Source of the DNA: Azospirillum agricola
Lineage (GTDB): Bacteria > Pseudomonadota > Alphaproteobacteria > Azospirillales > Azospirillaceae
Length of the DNA stretch: 64,000 bases
Assembly (NCBI RefSeq): GCF_017876095.1
Contig: NZ_JAGINM010000007.1
Coordinates: forward strand, 186,001 to 250,000
Direction of reading: 5' to 3'
In this document: positions 7,113 to 18,215 of the stretch, piece after piece
Layout: each line of letters opens with the position of its first letter
How positions within the stretch are numbered: position 1 is the first letter of the stretch
The notes under the pieces: generated by a model
The model's input: only the letters and a program-made list of their open reading frames with translations
What the model was told of the DNA's origin: nothing
Databases searched by the model: none
Position numbers and translations under genes: made by a program

Positions 7113-8057
7113 ATGCGACCGACCATGACGCGCTCCCTCACCGCCGCCGCCTTTGGTGCTCTCGCCGTGACCCTGACCCTGGGGTCGGCCGTCGCCGCCG
7201 CGCCGGGCGGCCCGCTGGTCACCACCGACTGGCTCGACAGGAACCTGAACGACCCGAAGGTCCGGGTCATCGAGGTCAGCGTGAATCCGGGGGTCTACGA
7301 GCGCGGGCACATTCCGGGCGCCGTGAATTTCTCGTGGCACACCGATCTCAACGACACGGTGCGGCGCGACATCGTCGGCAAGGACCAGTTCCAGGCGCTG
7401 CTGTCGAAGGCCGGCGTCGACAAGGACAGCACGGTGATTCTCTACGGCGACACCAACAATTGGTTCGCCGCCTGGGGCGCCTGGGTGTTCGACATCTACG
7501 GCGTGCAGAACGTCAAGCTGCTGGACGGCGGCCGCAAGAAGTGGGAGGCCGAGAACCGCGCGCTCTCCAACAAGCCGGCCGAGGTGAAGCCGACCGGCTA
7601 CACCGTCGCGTCGGTGAACGCGACCCTGCGCGCCCGGCTCGGCGACGTGGTCGCGGTGGCGGACGGCAAGAGCGACGCCAAGCTGGTCGACATCCGTTCG
7701 CCGGACGAGTTCCAGGGCAAGATCTTCGCTCCCCAGGGCATCCAGGAGCTGTCGATCCGCGCCGGCCATGTCCCGGGCGCGGTCAACGTGCCGTGGGGCA
7801 AGGCCGTCAACGAGGCCGACGGCACCTTCAAGCCGGTCGAGGAGCTGAAGGCGCTCTACGCCGCGGCCGGCATCGACGGCTCCAAGCCGATCATCACCTA
7901 TTGCCGCATCGGCGAGCGGTCGAGCCACACTTGGTTCGCGCTTGCCAAGCTGCTCGGCTACACGGTGAAGAACTATGACGGGTCGTGGACCGAGTACGGC
8001 AACGCGGTCGGCGTGCCGGTGAGCAACCCGGCCGGCACGGTCTGGGCCGCCAAGTGA
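7113..8057 (+). CDS. Periplasmic thiosulfate/3-mercaptopyruvate sulfurtransferase (two rhodanese domains)
   Basis: 314 residues from ATG 7113 (GAGGAG upstream; ATG 7086 and 7125 are alternatives). An N-terminal signal peptide (TRSLTAAAFGALAVTLTL, ending SAVAAA) implies export. Two rhodanese domains follow. The second has the active-site loop CRIGERSS after PIITY, which carries the persulfide; the first is the inactive structural copy. The enzyme moves sulfane sulfur from thiosulfate or mercaptopyruvate to a thiol or cyanide. The next gene, a YeeE/YedE channel, overlaps or abuts its stop, suggesting extracytoplasmic thiosulfate is processed and imported together. Confidence 0.9.
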   Translation: MRPTMTRSLTAAAFGALAVTLTLGSAVAAAPGGPLVTTDWLDRNLNDPKVRVIEVSVNPGVYERGHIPGAVNFSWHTDLNDTVRRDIVGKDQFQALLSKAGVDKDSTVILYGDTNNWFAAWGAWVFDIYGVQNVKLLDGGRKKWEAENRALSNKPAEVKPTGYTVASVNATLRARLGDVVAVADGKSDAKLVDIRSPDEFQGKIFAPQGIQELSIRAGHVPGAVNVPWGKAVNEADGTFKPVEELKALYAAAGIDGSKPIITYCRIGERSSHTWFALAKLLGYTVKNYDGSWTEYGNAVGVPVSNPAGTVWAAK

Positions 8058-8068
8058 CGGCATCCCGA

Positions 8069-9352
8069 ATGACCCCGTCCGTCCGGGAAGAGGTTGTCGG
8101 GGGAGGAGGGGCGGCCCAGCGGGCCGTCCCCGGCCACCGCCCCCGCCCCCGCGCGGCGGCGGTGGCCGGGCGGGTGCTGCTTCCGCTGGCCATCGTCGGG
8201 GCGCTCGTCGGCGCGGCCCATCTCGTTGCCGCGACGCCGGGGGCGGGCTCGTCGCTCGCCTTCGCGCTGGTGCTGGGGGGCGTGCTGGGGGTGGTGCTGC
8301 AGCGCTCGCGCTTCTGCTTCCTCTGCCACACGCGCGACTTCGTCGAGCGGCGCGACCCGGCGGGGCTGCTGGCGATCCTGCTGGCGCTGGCGGTCGGCAC
8401 GGTCGGCTATCACGTGATCTTCGGATCCTGGCTGCCGAACCCGCTGCCGCCGCGCCTGCCGCCGGACGCCCACATCGGCCCGGTGAGCTGGGTGCTGGCG
8501 GTGGCCGGCCTGGCCTTCGGGCTGGGAATGGCGGTGTCGGGATCCTGCGTCAGCGCGCATCTCTACCGCCTGGCCGAGGGGTCGCCGGTGGCGCCCTTCG
8601 CGCTGCTCGGCACCGCCGGCGGCTTCGTCCTGGGCTTCATGAGCTGGAACACGCTGTATCTGGAGGCCGTCAGCGCGGCGCCCGTCGTCTGGCTGCCGCA
8701 TCATCTCGGCTATGGCGGGTCGCTGGCGCTGCAACTGGCGCTGCTCGGCGGGCTGGCGGCGCTGCTGTGGCGGTCGCGGAGGCCGGCCGCCCCCGTGGCG
8801 GCGGATGGCGCCGACACGCTGGCCGGGCTGCTGCGCTCCTGGTTCACGGGGCGCTGGCCCTTTTGGCTCGGCGGGCTCGGCGTCGGCGTCATCGGCTTCC
8901 TGGTGGTGCTGCGGCTGAAGCCGCTGGGGGTGACCTCGGCGCTCGGGTCGGGCGCCCGGTCGCTCGGGACCGAAGCCGGGCTGGTGCCCGCCCGGCTGGA
9001 GGGGCTGGACGGCTTCGCCGGCTGCGCCACCGCTCCGGCCGACAGTTGGCTGACGCCGAACGGCCTGCTGGTCGCCGGGCTGGTGGCCGGCGCCTTCGCG
9101 GCGTCGCTCGCCAGCGGGCAGTTCGCGCCGCGCAAGCCGACGCCGCGGGACGCGGCGCGCGGGCTCGGCGGCGGGCTGCTGCTGGGGTGGGGGGCGATGA
9201 CCGGGCTGGGCTGCACCATCGGCACGCTGCTGTCCGGCACCATGGCCGGCGCCCTGTCCGGCTGGGTGTTCGGCGCCTTCGCCCTCGCCGGCGTCTGGGC
9301 CGGGTTGGCCTTGCCGCGTCTGCTGGCATCGCGTCCGGTGGCGTCACGGTAA
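8069..9352 (+). CDS. YeeE/YedE-family membrane channel (TsuA-like thiosulfate uptake)
   Basis: 427 residues from ATG 8069; a GTG at 8054 overlapping the sulfurtransferase stop (GTGA) is an equally possible coupled start. About nine to ten membrane segments. The conserved cysteine motifs of Sulf_transp proteins are present: RSRFCFLCHTRDF, SGSCVSAHLYRLAEG and GLGCTIGTLLSGT. In characterised TsuA, cysteines at such positions relay thiosulfate across the inner membrane. Pairing with a periplasmic rhodanese supports a sulfane-sulfur substrate. Thiosulfate itself is inferred. Confidence 0.88.
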   Translation: MTPSVREEVVGGGGAAQRAVPGHRPRPRAAAVAGRVLLPLAIVGALVGAAHLVAATPGAGSSLAFALVLGGVLGVVLQRSRFCFLCHTRDFVERRDPAGLLAILLALAVGTVGYHVIFGSWLPNPLPPRLPPDAHIGPVSWVLAVAGLAFGLGMAVSGSCVSAHLYRLAEGSPVAPFALLGTAGGFVLGFMSWNTLYLEAVSAAPVVWLPHHLGYGGSLALQLALLGGLAALLWRSRRPAAPVAADGADTLAGLLRSWFTGRWPFWLGGLGVGVIGFLVVLRLKPLGVTSALGSGARSLGTEAGLVPARLEGLDGFAGCATAPADSWLTPNGLLVAGLVAGAFAASLASGQFAPRKPTPRDAARGLGGGLLLGWGAMTGLGCTIGTLLSGTMAGALSGWVFGAFALAGVWAGLALPRLLASRPVASR

Positions 9353-9551
9353 CGGAAGGCGCCCCGGCGGGACCGGGGCGCCGCCGGGGCGGACACGGCC
9401 TTCACACCCCGATGGTTTCCAGCGCCCCGCCGGCGATCGCAGCCAAGCCGTTCCGCCGCGACGCCCAGATGATCGTCCAGGATCCGGCCGCCGCCTTGTC
9501 GCCGCGCATGACCATCCGCAACCTGCTGCCGAGCCGCTGCGCATCCATGGC

Positions 9552-10216
9552 GTGGCGGAGCGGGCGGCGTGGTCCGGCGTGCTCGACCTGCTGCGGCGGG
9601 TCGGGCTGCCGGAGTTGGTGCTGGACAAGCACCCGCACCAGATCGGCGGCGGGCAGGCGCGCCGGCTGCTCGACCGGCTGTTCGACTTCGACGAGATCCG
9701 CGTCCACTCGCGCCGCCCCGAGAGCCGCAACGGCTTCGCCGAGCGGCTGTCGCGCGACCTCGGCAAGCCGGTGGTGGCGACGGAGGATTGGGAATCCTGC
9801 GTGCGCGGCGCCGACATCGTCGTCGAGGCCTCGCGCCTGCCGGAACCGGCGCCGCTGCTGAAGACCGACTGGATCGCCAAGGGGGTGCTGCTCGTGCCCC
9901 ACGGCACCATGAGCGCGGTCGAGCTGTCGCTCACCGACATCATGGACAAGATGGTGGTCGATGATTGGGGCCAGTGCCGCAAGGGCCTGCCCTTCGGCGC
10001 GCTGCGCCCCATGTCGACAACGGCCGGCTGAGCGAGGAGAACCTGCACGCCGAACTCGGCCAGATCGTCGCCGGGTTGCGGCCGGGGCGCGAAAGCGACG
10101 ATGAGACCATCCTGTTCTGGCGACGCGGCCTCAGCCTCAGCGACATCGCGCTCGGTCACGCGCCGCTGGAGAAGGCCGCCCGGCTGGGCATCGGGCAGAC
10201 GCTTCGTTTCGCGTGA
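9552..10216 (+). pseudogene. Ornithine cyclodeaminase / mu-crystallin family remnant (truncated and frameshifted)
   Basis: The C-terminal two thirds of an OCD-family NAD(P) enzyme are recognisable: GGQARRLLDRLFDFDEIRVH, GADIVVEASRLPEPAPLL, GVLLVPHGTMSAVELS. After KGLPFGALRP the frame breaks in a CCCC run at 10007-10010, consistent with loss of one C. Homology resumes in another frame (HVDNGRLSEENLHAELGQI, DIALGHAPLEKAARLGIG). The N-terminal domain expected upstream is absent. Both defects argue for a dead gene; a sequencing error could explain the frameshift but not the missing N-terminus. Confidence 0.75.
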
Positions 10217-10233
10217 TGGGTCGCTTCACCTGA

Positions 10234-10712
10234 TCAATGGGTGAAGGGGTGCGGCGGCTGGTGGTGCGGGGTGAACAGGAAGCGCCGCGCCACCTCGGTG
10301 TAGCCGCGATAGACCAGCCCGCCGTTGCGCGCGACCAACGCCGGACGGTGGGCGCGGTAAGAGGCGGGGATCGCGTACCAGGGCAGGTCGGGCCGCAGAT
10401 GGTGGACGACGTGCAGATTGTTGTGCGGGAACAGCAGCCCGAACAGCGGCGAGCGTTCGACGATGGCGGCGCGGTGGTCACTGTTCTCGGCGGCGCGGTG
10501 CTCGGCGAAGGAGCGGACCAGCGCCAGCGCGAAGCCGGGATAGACGCAGAGCAGCGCGTAGGCCCACAGCGGAATCCCGCAGACCTGCGTCACCCAGCCG
10601 GCGACCGCGACCGCCGCCGCGCCGTGCGTCATCCAGGGATCCAGGTCGGCGTTTCGGGGAGGACGCGCCACGAAGGCGCGCGGTCGGGCGGGGGCGGGAA
10701 TGGGGCGGGCAT
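10234..10712 (-). pseudogene. Fatty-acid desaturase remnant with internal deletion and frameshift
   Basis: A start at 10712 gives about 24 residues that look like a desaturase N-terminus (RAPSWRVLPETPTW) before a stop. In another frame the C-terminal half continues from about 10655: CVYPGFALALVRSFAEHRA, then LLFPHNNLHVVHHLRPDLPW with the HxxHH box, and NGGLVYRGYTEVARRFLFTP. The first histidine boxes and most membrane segments are missing. Without the full set of iron ligands it cannot be active. Confidence 0.75.
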
Positions 10713-12810
<2,098 letters not shown>

Positions 12811-12877
12811 CGGGGCGCCGGCGGGTGGCGAGGCGTGGATCCCGTCCCGCCTCGCCATCCGCCGGAGGTGGAGCCGG

Positions 12878-12949
12878 AAGGGCGCGGGTGGCGTTGGTCG
12901 AGTCGTTGGGGATGCCGATCCGGGCCCCGGCGGGCAGATCGACCTCGGC
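12878..12949 (-). pseudogene. Short MetQ/NlpA-like fragment
   Basis: On the minus strand 24 codons read EVDLPAGARIGIPNDSTNAT plus RAL. This closely resembles the conserved LPxGAxIAIPNDxTNxxRAL segment of methionine ABC transporter binding proteins. Nothing before or after it fits the family, so it would be a scrap of a lost metQ. It overlaps the edge of the aminotransferase remnant on the other strand. The match is short, so chance cannot be fully excluded. Confidence 0.4.
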
Positions 12950-13219
12950 TTCCGGGTGCTCGATTGCGCCAGCACCTATTTCCTGTGTGTCGACATCCGC
13001 GACCTCAATGGCGATGGCGACCGCGAGGGCGACGATTTCGCCTTCCGCCGCCGGCTGGTCGCCGAATCCGGCGTCGCCGCCGTGCCGGTCAGCAGCTTCT
13101 ACGCCGAGCGCGACATGAACGCGCTGATCCGCCTCTGCTTCGCCAAGCCCCCGCCGCTGCTGCACGACGCCCTTGGCCGACTGGCCGACTGGCGGGAGCG
13201 CGCCGGCTTGGCGGCCTAG
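12938..13219 (+). pseudogene. C-terminal remnant of a class I/II aminotransferase (YbdL-like)
   Basis: About 93 codons match the end of PLP aminotransferases of the methionine/kynurenine transaminase type: LGFRVLDCASTYFLCVDIR, VAESGVAAVPVSSFYAE and LIRLCFAKPPPLLHDAL. The PLP lysine and the N-terminal two thirds are absent. No valid start region or ribosome-binding site belongs to it. It lies between groEL and the next binding protein and reads as debris from a larger deletion. Confidence 0.7.
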
Positions 13220-13266
13220 ACAGAATCCATCCCGGTCCTTCATCGCTTGTTGGGGAAATTCCAACC

Positions 13267-14283
13267 ATGTCCACTCCGTCCTTCTCCCGCCGAACCCTGT
13301 TGCGCACCGCTGGCATCGCCGGCGCCGGCCTGTCGCTCGGCGTTGCCGGCTCGCGCTCCTTCGCGCAGAGCGCGGCGCCCAAGGGCAATCTCCGCACCCT
13401 GAAGCTCGCCTGGAGCCAAAGCTCCTCCTGCCACGCGCCGCTCGCCTTCGGCCAGCAGACCGGCATCTTTGCCAAGCACGGCCTGAACATCGAGCTTCAG
13501 AACTTCTCGGCCTCGCACACCGAACTGCTGACGCTGATCGCCACCGGCAAGGCGGACGCCGGCATCGGCCTGCTGCAAGGCTGGCTGAAGCCGCTGGAGC
13601 AGGGCTTCGACGTCAAGCTGGTGGCCGGCACCCATGGCGGCTGCATGCGCCTGCTGACCACCGCGCAGAGCGGTATCGCCGACGTCAAGGACCTGAAGGG
13701 CAAGACCATCGCCGTCGCCGCCCTGACCAGCCCGGCCAAGGAGGCCTTCGTGATCACGCTGGCGCGCGCCGGCCTCGACCCGGAGAAGGACGTCGATTGG
13801 AAGGTCTTCCCCGGCGACCTGCTGTCGCTGGCGGTGTCGAAGGGCGAGGCGCAGGCGATCGCCCATTACGACCCCGAGGCGTTCCGCTTCCGCAAGGAGG
13901 GGTTCGTCGAGCTGGCCTCCAACCAGACCGGCCATTACGAGCACCGCGTCTGCTGCGTCGTCGGCGCCACCGCCAGCCTGCTGAAGACCGACAAGCCGGC
14001 GGTCCGCGCGTTGGTCGAGGCCGTCGCCGAGGTCCATCAATACACCGCCCAGCACCCGAACGAGATCGCCCGCTACTACCTGGACGCCTTCAAGCCGAAG
14101 ATCAGCTTCGAGGATCTGAGCGAGCAACTCGCTTCGCTGGCCTACCACCACCACCCGGTCGGCGAGGCGTTGCAGCGGGAGCTGGTGACGGCCATCGACG
14201 ACCTGAAGCTGGTGCGGGTGCTGCGGCAGTCCACCGATGCCAAGGCCTTCGCCGAGCAGATCTCGGCGAACGTCTTCGCCTGA
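13267..14283 (+). CDS. ABC transporter substrate-binding protein (NMT1/SsuA-like), Tat-exported
   Basis: 338 residues. A twin-arginine signal (SRRTLLRTAGIAGAGLSLGV, cleavage near SFAQS) precedes an SsuA/TauA-type binding fold (LKLAWSQSSSCHAPLAFGQQ, GIFAKHGLNIELQNF, KGKTIAVAALTSPAKEAF). It has vicinal cysteines in EHRVCCVVGATASLL, at the place where the other binding protein (4657-5940) has CCVVC. The permease follows 18 bases downstream behind GGAGGG. An organosulfur ligand is inferred from context. Confidence 0.87.
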   Translation: MSTPSFSRRTLLRTAGIAGAGLSLGVAGSRSFAQSAAPKGNLRTLKLAWSQSSSCHAPLAFGQQTGIFAKHGLNIELQNFSASHTELLTLIATGKADAGIGLLQGWLKPLEQGFDVKLVAGTHGGCMRLLTTAQSGIADVKDLKGKTIAVAALTSPAKEAFVITLARAGLDPEKDVDWKVFPGDLLSLAVSKGEAQAIAHYDPEAFRFRKEGFVELASNQTGHYEHRVCCVVGATASLLKTDKPAVRALVEAVAEVHQYTAQHPNEIARYYLDAFKPKISFEDLSEQLASLAYHHHPVGEALQRELVTAIDDLKLVRVLRQSTDAKAFAEQISANVFA

Positions 14284-14301
14284 CGGACAGGAGGGGCGGC
14301 G

Positions 14302-15300
14302 ATGAGCGACGCCACGGATATGGGAATCGCGGTCCCGGCGCCGGCGGAGGGCCTCTGGCGGATTGGCATCCTGGCGGCGTCGGCCTGGGCGGTGTCGGCC
14401 GCCGTCACGCTCGGTTGGCCGGATCTCTACCGGTGGGAGAGCACGGCGTGGCTGGGCTGGGGCGAGGCCGCCGTCGCGGCGTTGCTGCTGGCGGCTGCGC
14501 TGGGCGGTGGCCGGCCACCGCCATTCTGGCGGCTGCCGGCGCGGCTGCGCCGGGCCGGTCCCTGGCTGGTAGCGCTCGGGCTGGTGTTCGCGCTGTGGGA
14601 GGCGGCGGTCGCCAAGTTCGGCTGGCTGCCGCGCCCCTTCTTCGCCCCGCCTCAGGCGCTGCTCGACGCCTACATCGACGACGGCGACCGGCTGCTGGAG
14701 TGCATCCTGCATTCGGGAAGGTTGCTGCTGTCGGGAATCAGCGTCGGCTTCGCGGCCGGCTTCGCGGTGGGCGTCGCCATCGGCTGGTCGCAGCTCGCCG
14801 CCTACTGGATCCACCCGGTGCTGCGGCTGATCGGGCCGGTGCCGGCGACGGCGTGGCTGCCGATCACGCTGTTCGTCTTTCCGACCACCTTCGAGGCCGG
14901 CGTGTTCCTGATCGCGCTGTCGTCGGGCGTGCCGGTGGCGGTGCTGACCTGGTCGGGGGTGGCGTCGGTCAACAGCAGCTATTACGACATCGCCCGTACG
15001 CTGGGGGCCTCCAACCGCTTCCTGGTGCTGAAGGTGGCGGTCCCGGCGGCGATGCCGCATGTCTTCGTCGGCGCCTTCATGGGACTGACCTACGCCTTCG
15101 TCGTGCTGATCGTCGCCGAGATGCTGGGGGTTAAGGCCGGGCTGGGTTGGTACCTGCAATGGTCGCAGGGCTGGGCCGCCTACGGCAACATGTACGCCGC
15201 GCTGCTGATCATGGCGGTGCTGTGCTCCGGCATGATCGCGCTGCTGTTTCGGGCGCGCGACCGTCTGCTCGCTTGGCAGAAGGGGTTGCTGCGGTGGTGA
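14302..15300 (+). CDS. ABC transporter permease, SsuC/TauC type, with extra N-terminal membrane segments
   Basis: 332 residues, longer than the usual 250-280. Two hydrophobic segments (residues about 20-70) precede the standard six-helix BPD core. The EAA loop reads ARTLGASNRFLVLKVAVPA. It pairs with the upstream binding protein. No ATPase gene is present in this operon, so it must borrow one, for example that at 5958-6740 or one before the window. Its stop overlaps the GTG start of the small membrane protein (GTGA). Confidence 0.88.
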   Translation: MSDATDMGIAVPAPAEGLWRIGILAASAWAVSAAVTLGWPDLYRWESTAWLGWGEAAVAALLLAAALGGGRPPPFWRLPARLRRAGPWLVALGLVFALWEAAVAKFGWLPRPFFAPPQALLDAYIDDGDRLLECILHSGRLLLSGISVGFAAGFAVGVAIGWSQLAAYWIHPVLRLIGPVPATAWLPITLFVFPTTFEAGVFLIALSSGVPVAVLTWSGVASVNSSYYDIARTLGASNRFLVLKVAVPAAMPHVFVGAFMGLTYAFVVLIVAEMLGVKAGLGWYLQWSQGWAAYGNMYAALLIMAVLCSGMIALLFRARDRLLAWQKGLLRW

Positions 15301-15587
15301 GCGTGACGAAGGTCCTGCTGGCGGGCGGTGCCGCTCTGTTCGTGGCGGCGTTGGCCGCCTGGGGACATCTCTATCAGACGATGACCGGCCCGCAGCTCGG
15401 CCTCTCTCTCGCCGACGTCGCACCCTGCTTGGTTTCCAGGGCCGGGCTGTGCAGCTATCCGCTGTGTGGCGACGCGTTGTTCACGCTGGCGCAGCGCGCG
15501 TCGGACATCTTCTGGGCGGGGATCGGTCTGGGCGCCGCCGGCCTGTTCGCCCATTCACTGGCGGCCGGGCCGGACAACGCACCGTAA
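15297..15587 (+). CDS. Small cysteine-containing membrane protein of unknown function
   Basis: 96 residues from GTG 15297, overlapping the permease stop; GTG 15303 is an alternative. Two membrane segments (about 5-22 and 69-88) flank a loop with three cysteines (VAPCLVSRAGLCSYPLCGDA). I do not recognise the family. Coupled translation with the permease suggests it is a subunit or partner of that importer, its loop most likely facing the periplasm. The conserved spacing C-x7-C-x4-C could bind a metal or take part in disulfide/persulfide chemistry; this is speculation. Confidence 0.6.
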   Translation: MSVTKVLLAGGAALFVAALAAWGHLYQTMTGPQLGLSLADVAPCLVSRAGLCSYPLCGDALFTLAQRASDIFWAGIGLGAAGLFAHSLAAGPDNAP

Positions 15588-15809
15588 GCGACCGCTCTCA
15601 CGACGCTCCGGCGGGTTCGAGCGCGGTATCGGCCGGCAGGATGTTTCCACCGGTCGAGTCCCTGGACGGCATCCGTAAAAATCAGCCATTTGGAAGAAGA
15701 GAGCGGGATCAATTGACGATGCACATCGGACAATCGGCGAATTATCCCCCAGCCCTCTCTTTCCCCTATTCCATTCCCCTCCGGATCTCTCCAGGGTATC
15801 CCGTACCCC

Positions 15810-17393
15810 TCACTCCCACTCGATGGTGCCGGGCGGCTTCGACGTGATGTCGTAGACGACGCGGTTGACGCCGCGCACCTCGTTGACGATGCGGTTCGAC
15901 ACCCGCGCCAGGAACTCGTGCGGGAACTGGTACCAGTCGGCCGTCATGCCGTCGGTCGAGGTCACCGCGCGCAGCGCGAGCACATGGTCGTAGGTGCGGC
16001 CGTCGCCCATCACGCCCACCGTGCGCACCGGCAGCAGCACCGCGAAGGCCTGCCAGATCGCGTCGTACAGGCCGGCGTTGCGGATCTCCTCCAGATAGAC
16101 CGTATCGGCCTTGCGCAGGATCTCAAGCTTCTCCGGGGTGATGTCACCGGGGATGCGGATCGCCAGCCCCGGACCGGGGAAGGGGTGGCGGCCGATGAAG
16201 GCGGCCGGCAGGCCAAGCTCGCGGCCGAGCGCCCGGACCTCGTCCTTGAACAGCTCGCGCAGCGGCTCGACCAGCTTCAGCTTCATCCGCTCCGGCAGGC
16301 CGCCGACGTTGTGGTGCGACTTGATCGTCACCGACGGGCCGCCGGTGAAGGAGACGCTTTCGATCACGTCGGGGTAGAGGGTGCCCTGGGCCAGGAACTC
16401 GGCGCCGCCGATCTTGTGGCTCTCCTCGTCGAAGACCTCGATGAACAGGCCGCCGATGATCTTGCGCTTCTGCTCCGGGTCGGTGACGCCGGCCAGCTTG
16501 CCGAGGAACAGGTCGGACGCCTCGCGGTGGACCAGCGGGATGTTGTAGTGGTCGCGGAACAGGGTGACGACCTCGTCCGCCTCGCCGGCCCGCATCAGGC
16601 CGGTGTCCACGAAGATGCAGGTCAGCTGGTCGCCGATCGCCTCGTGGATCAGCACCGCCGCCACCGAGGAATCGACGCCGCCCGACAGGCCGCAGATCAC
16701 CTTGCCCGTGCCGACCTGGGCGCGGATCTTCTCGATGGCCTGCTGCTTGAAGGCGGCCATCGTCCAGTCGCCCTTGATCCCGGCGACGCCGTGGACGAAG
16801 TTCGCCAGAAGCTGCGCGCCGTGCGGGGTGTGGACGACCTCCGGGTGGAACTGAACGCCGTAGAAATGGCGGGTGTCGTCGGCGATGACGGCGAAGGGCG
16901 CGCCGTCGCTGACCGCCACCGCGCGGAAACCGGGGGGAATCGCCGTGACGCGGTCGCCGTGGCTCATCCACACCTGCTCGCGCGAGCCCAATTCCCACAG
17001 CCCGTCGAACAGGGCGCAGGGCTCCTTGATCTCGATGAAGGCGCGGCCGAACTCGCGATGGTCGGAACCGGAGACGGCGCCGCCGAGCTGGTGGCACATG
17101 GTCTGCTGGCCATAGCAGATGCCCAGCACCGGCACGCCGAGGTCGAACACCGCCTGCGGGGCGCGAGGGCCGTTCTCCTCGGTGACGGAGGCCGGGCTGC
17201 CGGACAGAATCACCGCCTTGGGCGCGTAGGCGCGGATGCGCTCCTCGCTCATGCCGAAGGGGTGGATCTCGCAGTAGACGCCGCTCTCGCGCACGCGGCG
17301 CGCGATCAGCTGGGTCACCTGCGACCCGAAATCGAGAATGAGGACGCGCTCGTTGGAGAGGGCGTGAGCGGCGGTAACGGAAGCGGTCGACAT
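15810..17393 (-). CDS. guaA: GMP synthase (glutamine-hydrolysing)
   Basis: 527 residues. The class I glutamine amidotransferase domain ([18 protein letters not shown], nucleophile in [28 protein letters not shown]) is followed by the ATP pyrophosphatase domain with PP-loop [14 protein letters not shown]. The C-terminal dimerisation domain ends [20 protein letters not shown]. It converts XMP to GMP in purine synthesis. ATG 17393 was chosen over an earlier start because the extra residues are not part of the family. Confidence 0.97.
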   Translation of the reverse strand: MSTASVTAAHALSNERVLILDFGSQVTQLIARRVRESGVYCEIHPFGMSEERIRAYAPKAVILSGSPASVTEENGPRAPQAVFDLGVPVLGICYGQQTMCHQLGGAVSGSDHREFGRAFIEIKEPCALFDGLWELGSREQVWMSHGDRVTAIPPGFRAVAVSDGAPFAVIADDTRHFYGVQFHPEVVHTPHGAQLLANFVHGVAGIKGDWTMAAFKQQAIEKIRAQVGTGKVICGLSGGVDSSVAAVLIHEAIGDQLTCIFVDTGLMRAGEADEVVTLFRDHYNIPLVHREASDLFLGKLAGVTDPEQKRKIIGGLFIEVFDEESHKIGGAEFLAQGTLYPDVIESVSFTGGPSVTIKSHHNVGGLPERMKLKLVEPLRELFKDEVRALGRELGLPAAFIGRHPFPGPGLAIRIPGDITPEKLEILRKADTVYLEEIRNAGLYDAIWQAFAVLLPVRTVGVMGDGRTYDHVLALRAVTSTDGMTADWYQFPHEFLARVSNRIVNEVRGVNRVVYDITSKPPGTIEWE

Positions 17394-17429
17394 CGTCGAA
17401 TCCTGATGCGGGGGACTCAAGTCCCGTGT

Positions 17430-17990
17430 CTACCCCACCTCCGGTCCCGCCGACAAGCGTGCAAGCGGGGCCAGGTCGCGCCAGCCATAGGCGATCTCCA
17501 CCAGGGGCGCTCCGGCGAAGCGGATCGGCCGTTCGGCGACGCGCACGCCGCCCAGCCGTTCATAGAACCAGCGGGAGGGGTTGTCGCGCAGGCACCAGAC
17601 GAAGGCGGAGCGCAGCCCGGCGGCCAGAAGCCGTTCGGCCATCGCGGCCATCAGCCGGCGGCCGATCCCCAGTCCCTTCGCCTCCTCCAGCAGGTAGAGC
17701 GCGTAGAACTCGCCGTCATAGCCGTCGATCGCGCCGCGCCGCGTGCCGAAGGCGGCGATGCCCACGACGGCGCCGGCCGCATCGACGGCGACGAGGGCGC
17801 TCTGGCCGGAGCCCTGCGTCTCGACCACCGACCGCCAGCGGGCCGCCGAGGCCGGTTCCGACAGGCCGACCAGGAAGGAGTCCGGGATCAGGCCGGGGTA
17901 GGTGGAGCGCCAGCTCTGCACATGGACGCAGGCCATGCCAGGCGCGTCGGCGGCGCGCGCCTTGCGGATTGCGACTGTCGGGTTCGTCAT
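17430..17990 (-). CDS. GNAT-family N-acetyltransferase
   Basis: 186 residues, ATG 17990 behind GGAGGG. Typical GNAT features: an N-terminal VAIRKARAADAPGMACVHV, SWRSTYPGLIPDSFL, and the acetyl-CoA loop GLGIGRRLMAAMAERL after FYALYLLEEAK. It transfers an acetyl group from acetyl-CoA to an unknown amine. It lies immediately upstream of guaA in the same orientation but probably has its own promoter. Confidence 0.85.
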   Translation of the reverse strand: MTNPTVAIRKARAADAPGMACVHVQSWRSTYPGLIPDSFLVGLSEPASAARWRSVVETQGSGQSALVAVDAAGAVVGIAAFGTRRGAIDGYDGEFYALYLLEEAKGLGIGRRLMAAMAERLLAAGLRSAFVWCLRDNPSRWFYERLGGVRVAERPIRFAGAPLVEIAYGWRDLAPLARLSAGPEVG

Positions 17991-18215
17991 CGACCGTCCC
18001 TCCACCGGAAACCACCCGACACGCAGTGTGAAGGACGGAACGGGGAAGTCCAGTCGGAAAACGGGGAGGAGGGGAAGGGGCCGGGCGGCCGGCGGCCGCG
18101 GCCGGGGGAAAGCGCCGGGGAGCGCCGAGGTTGTCATCCCGGCGCAACGGCGGTACAGAAGCCCGGACAAGCCGCGACGGGCCCCGGCCCCGGACGGTTC
18201 CGGAGACCGGATCGC

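Noticed and set aside
15918..18215. Plus-strand open frame running through guaA into lptG
   Set aside because: The part before 18216 is antisense to guaA and the GNAT gene and shows no protein-like composition; only the lptG portion is real.
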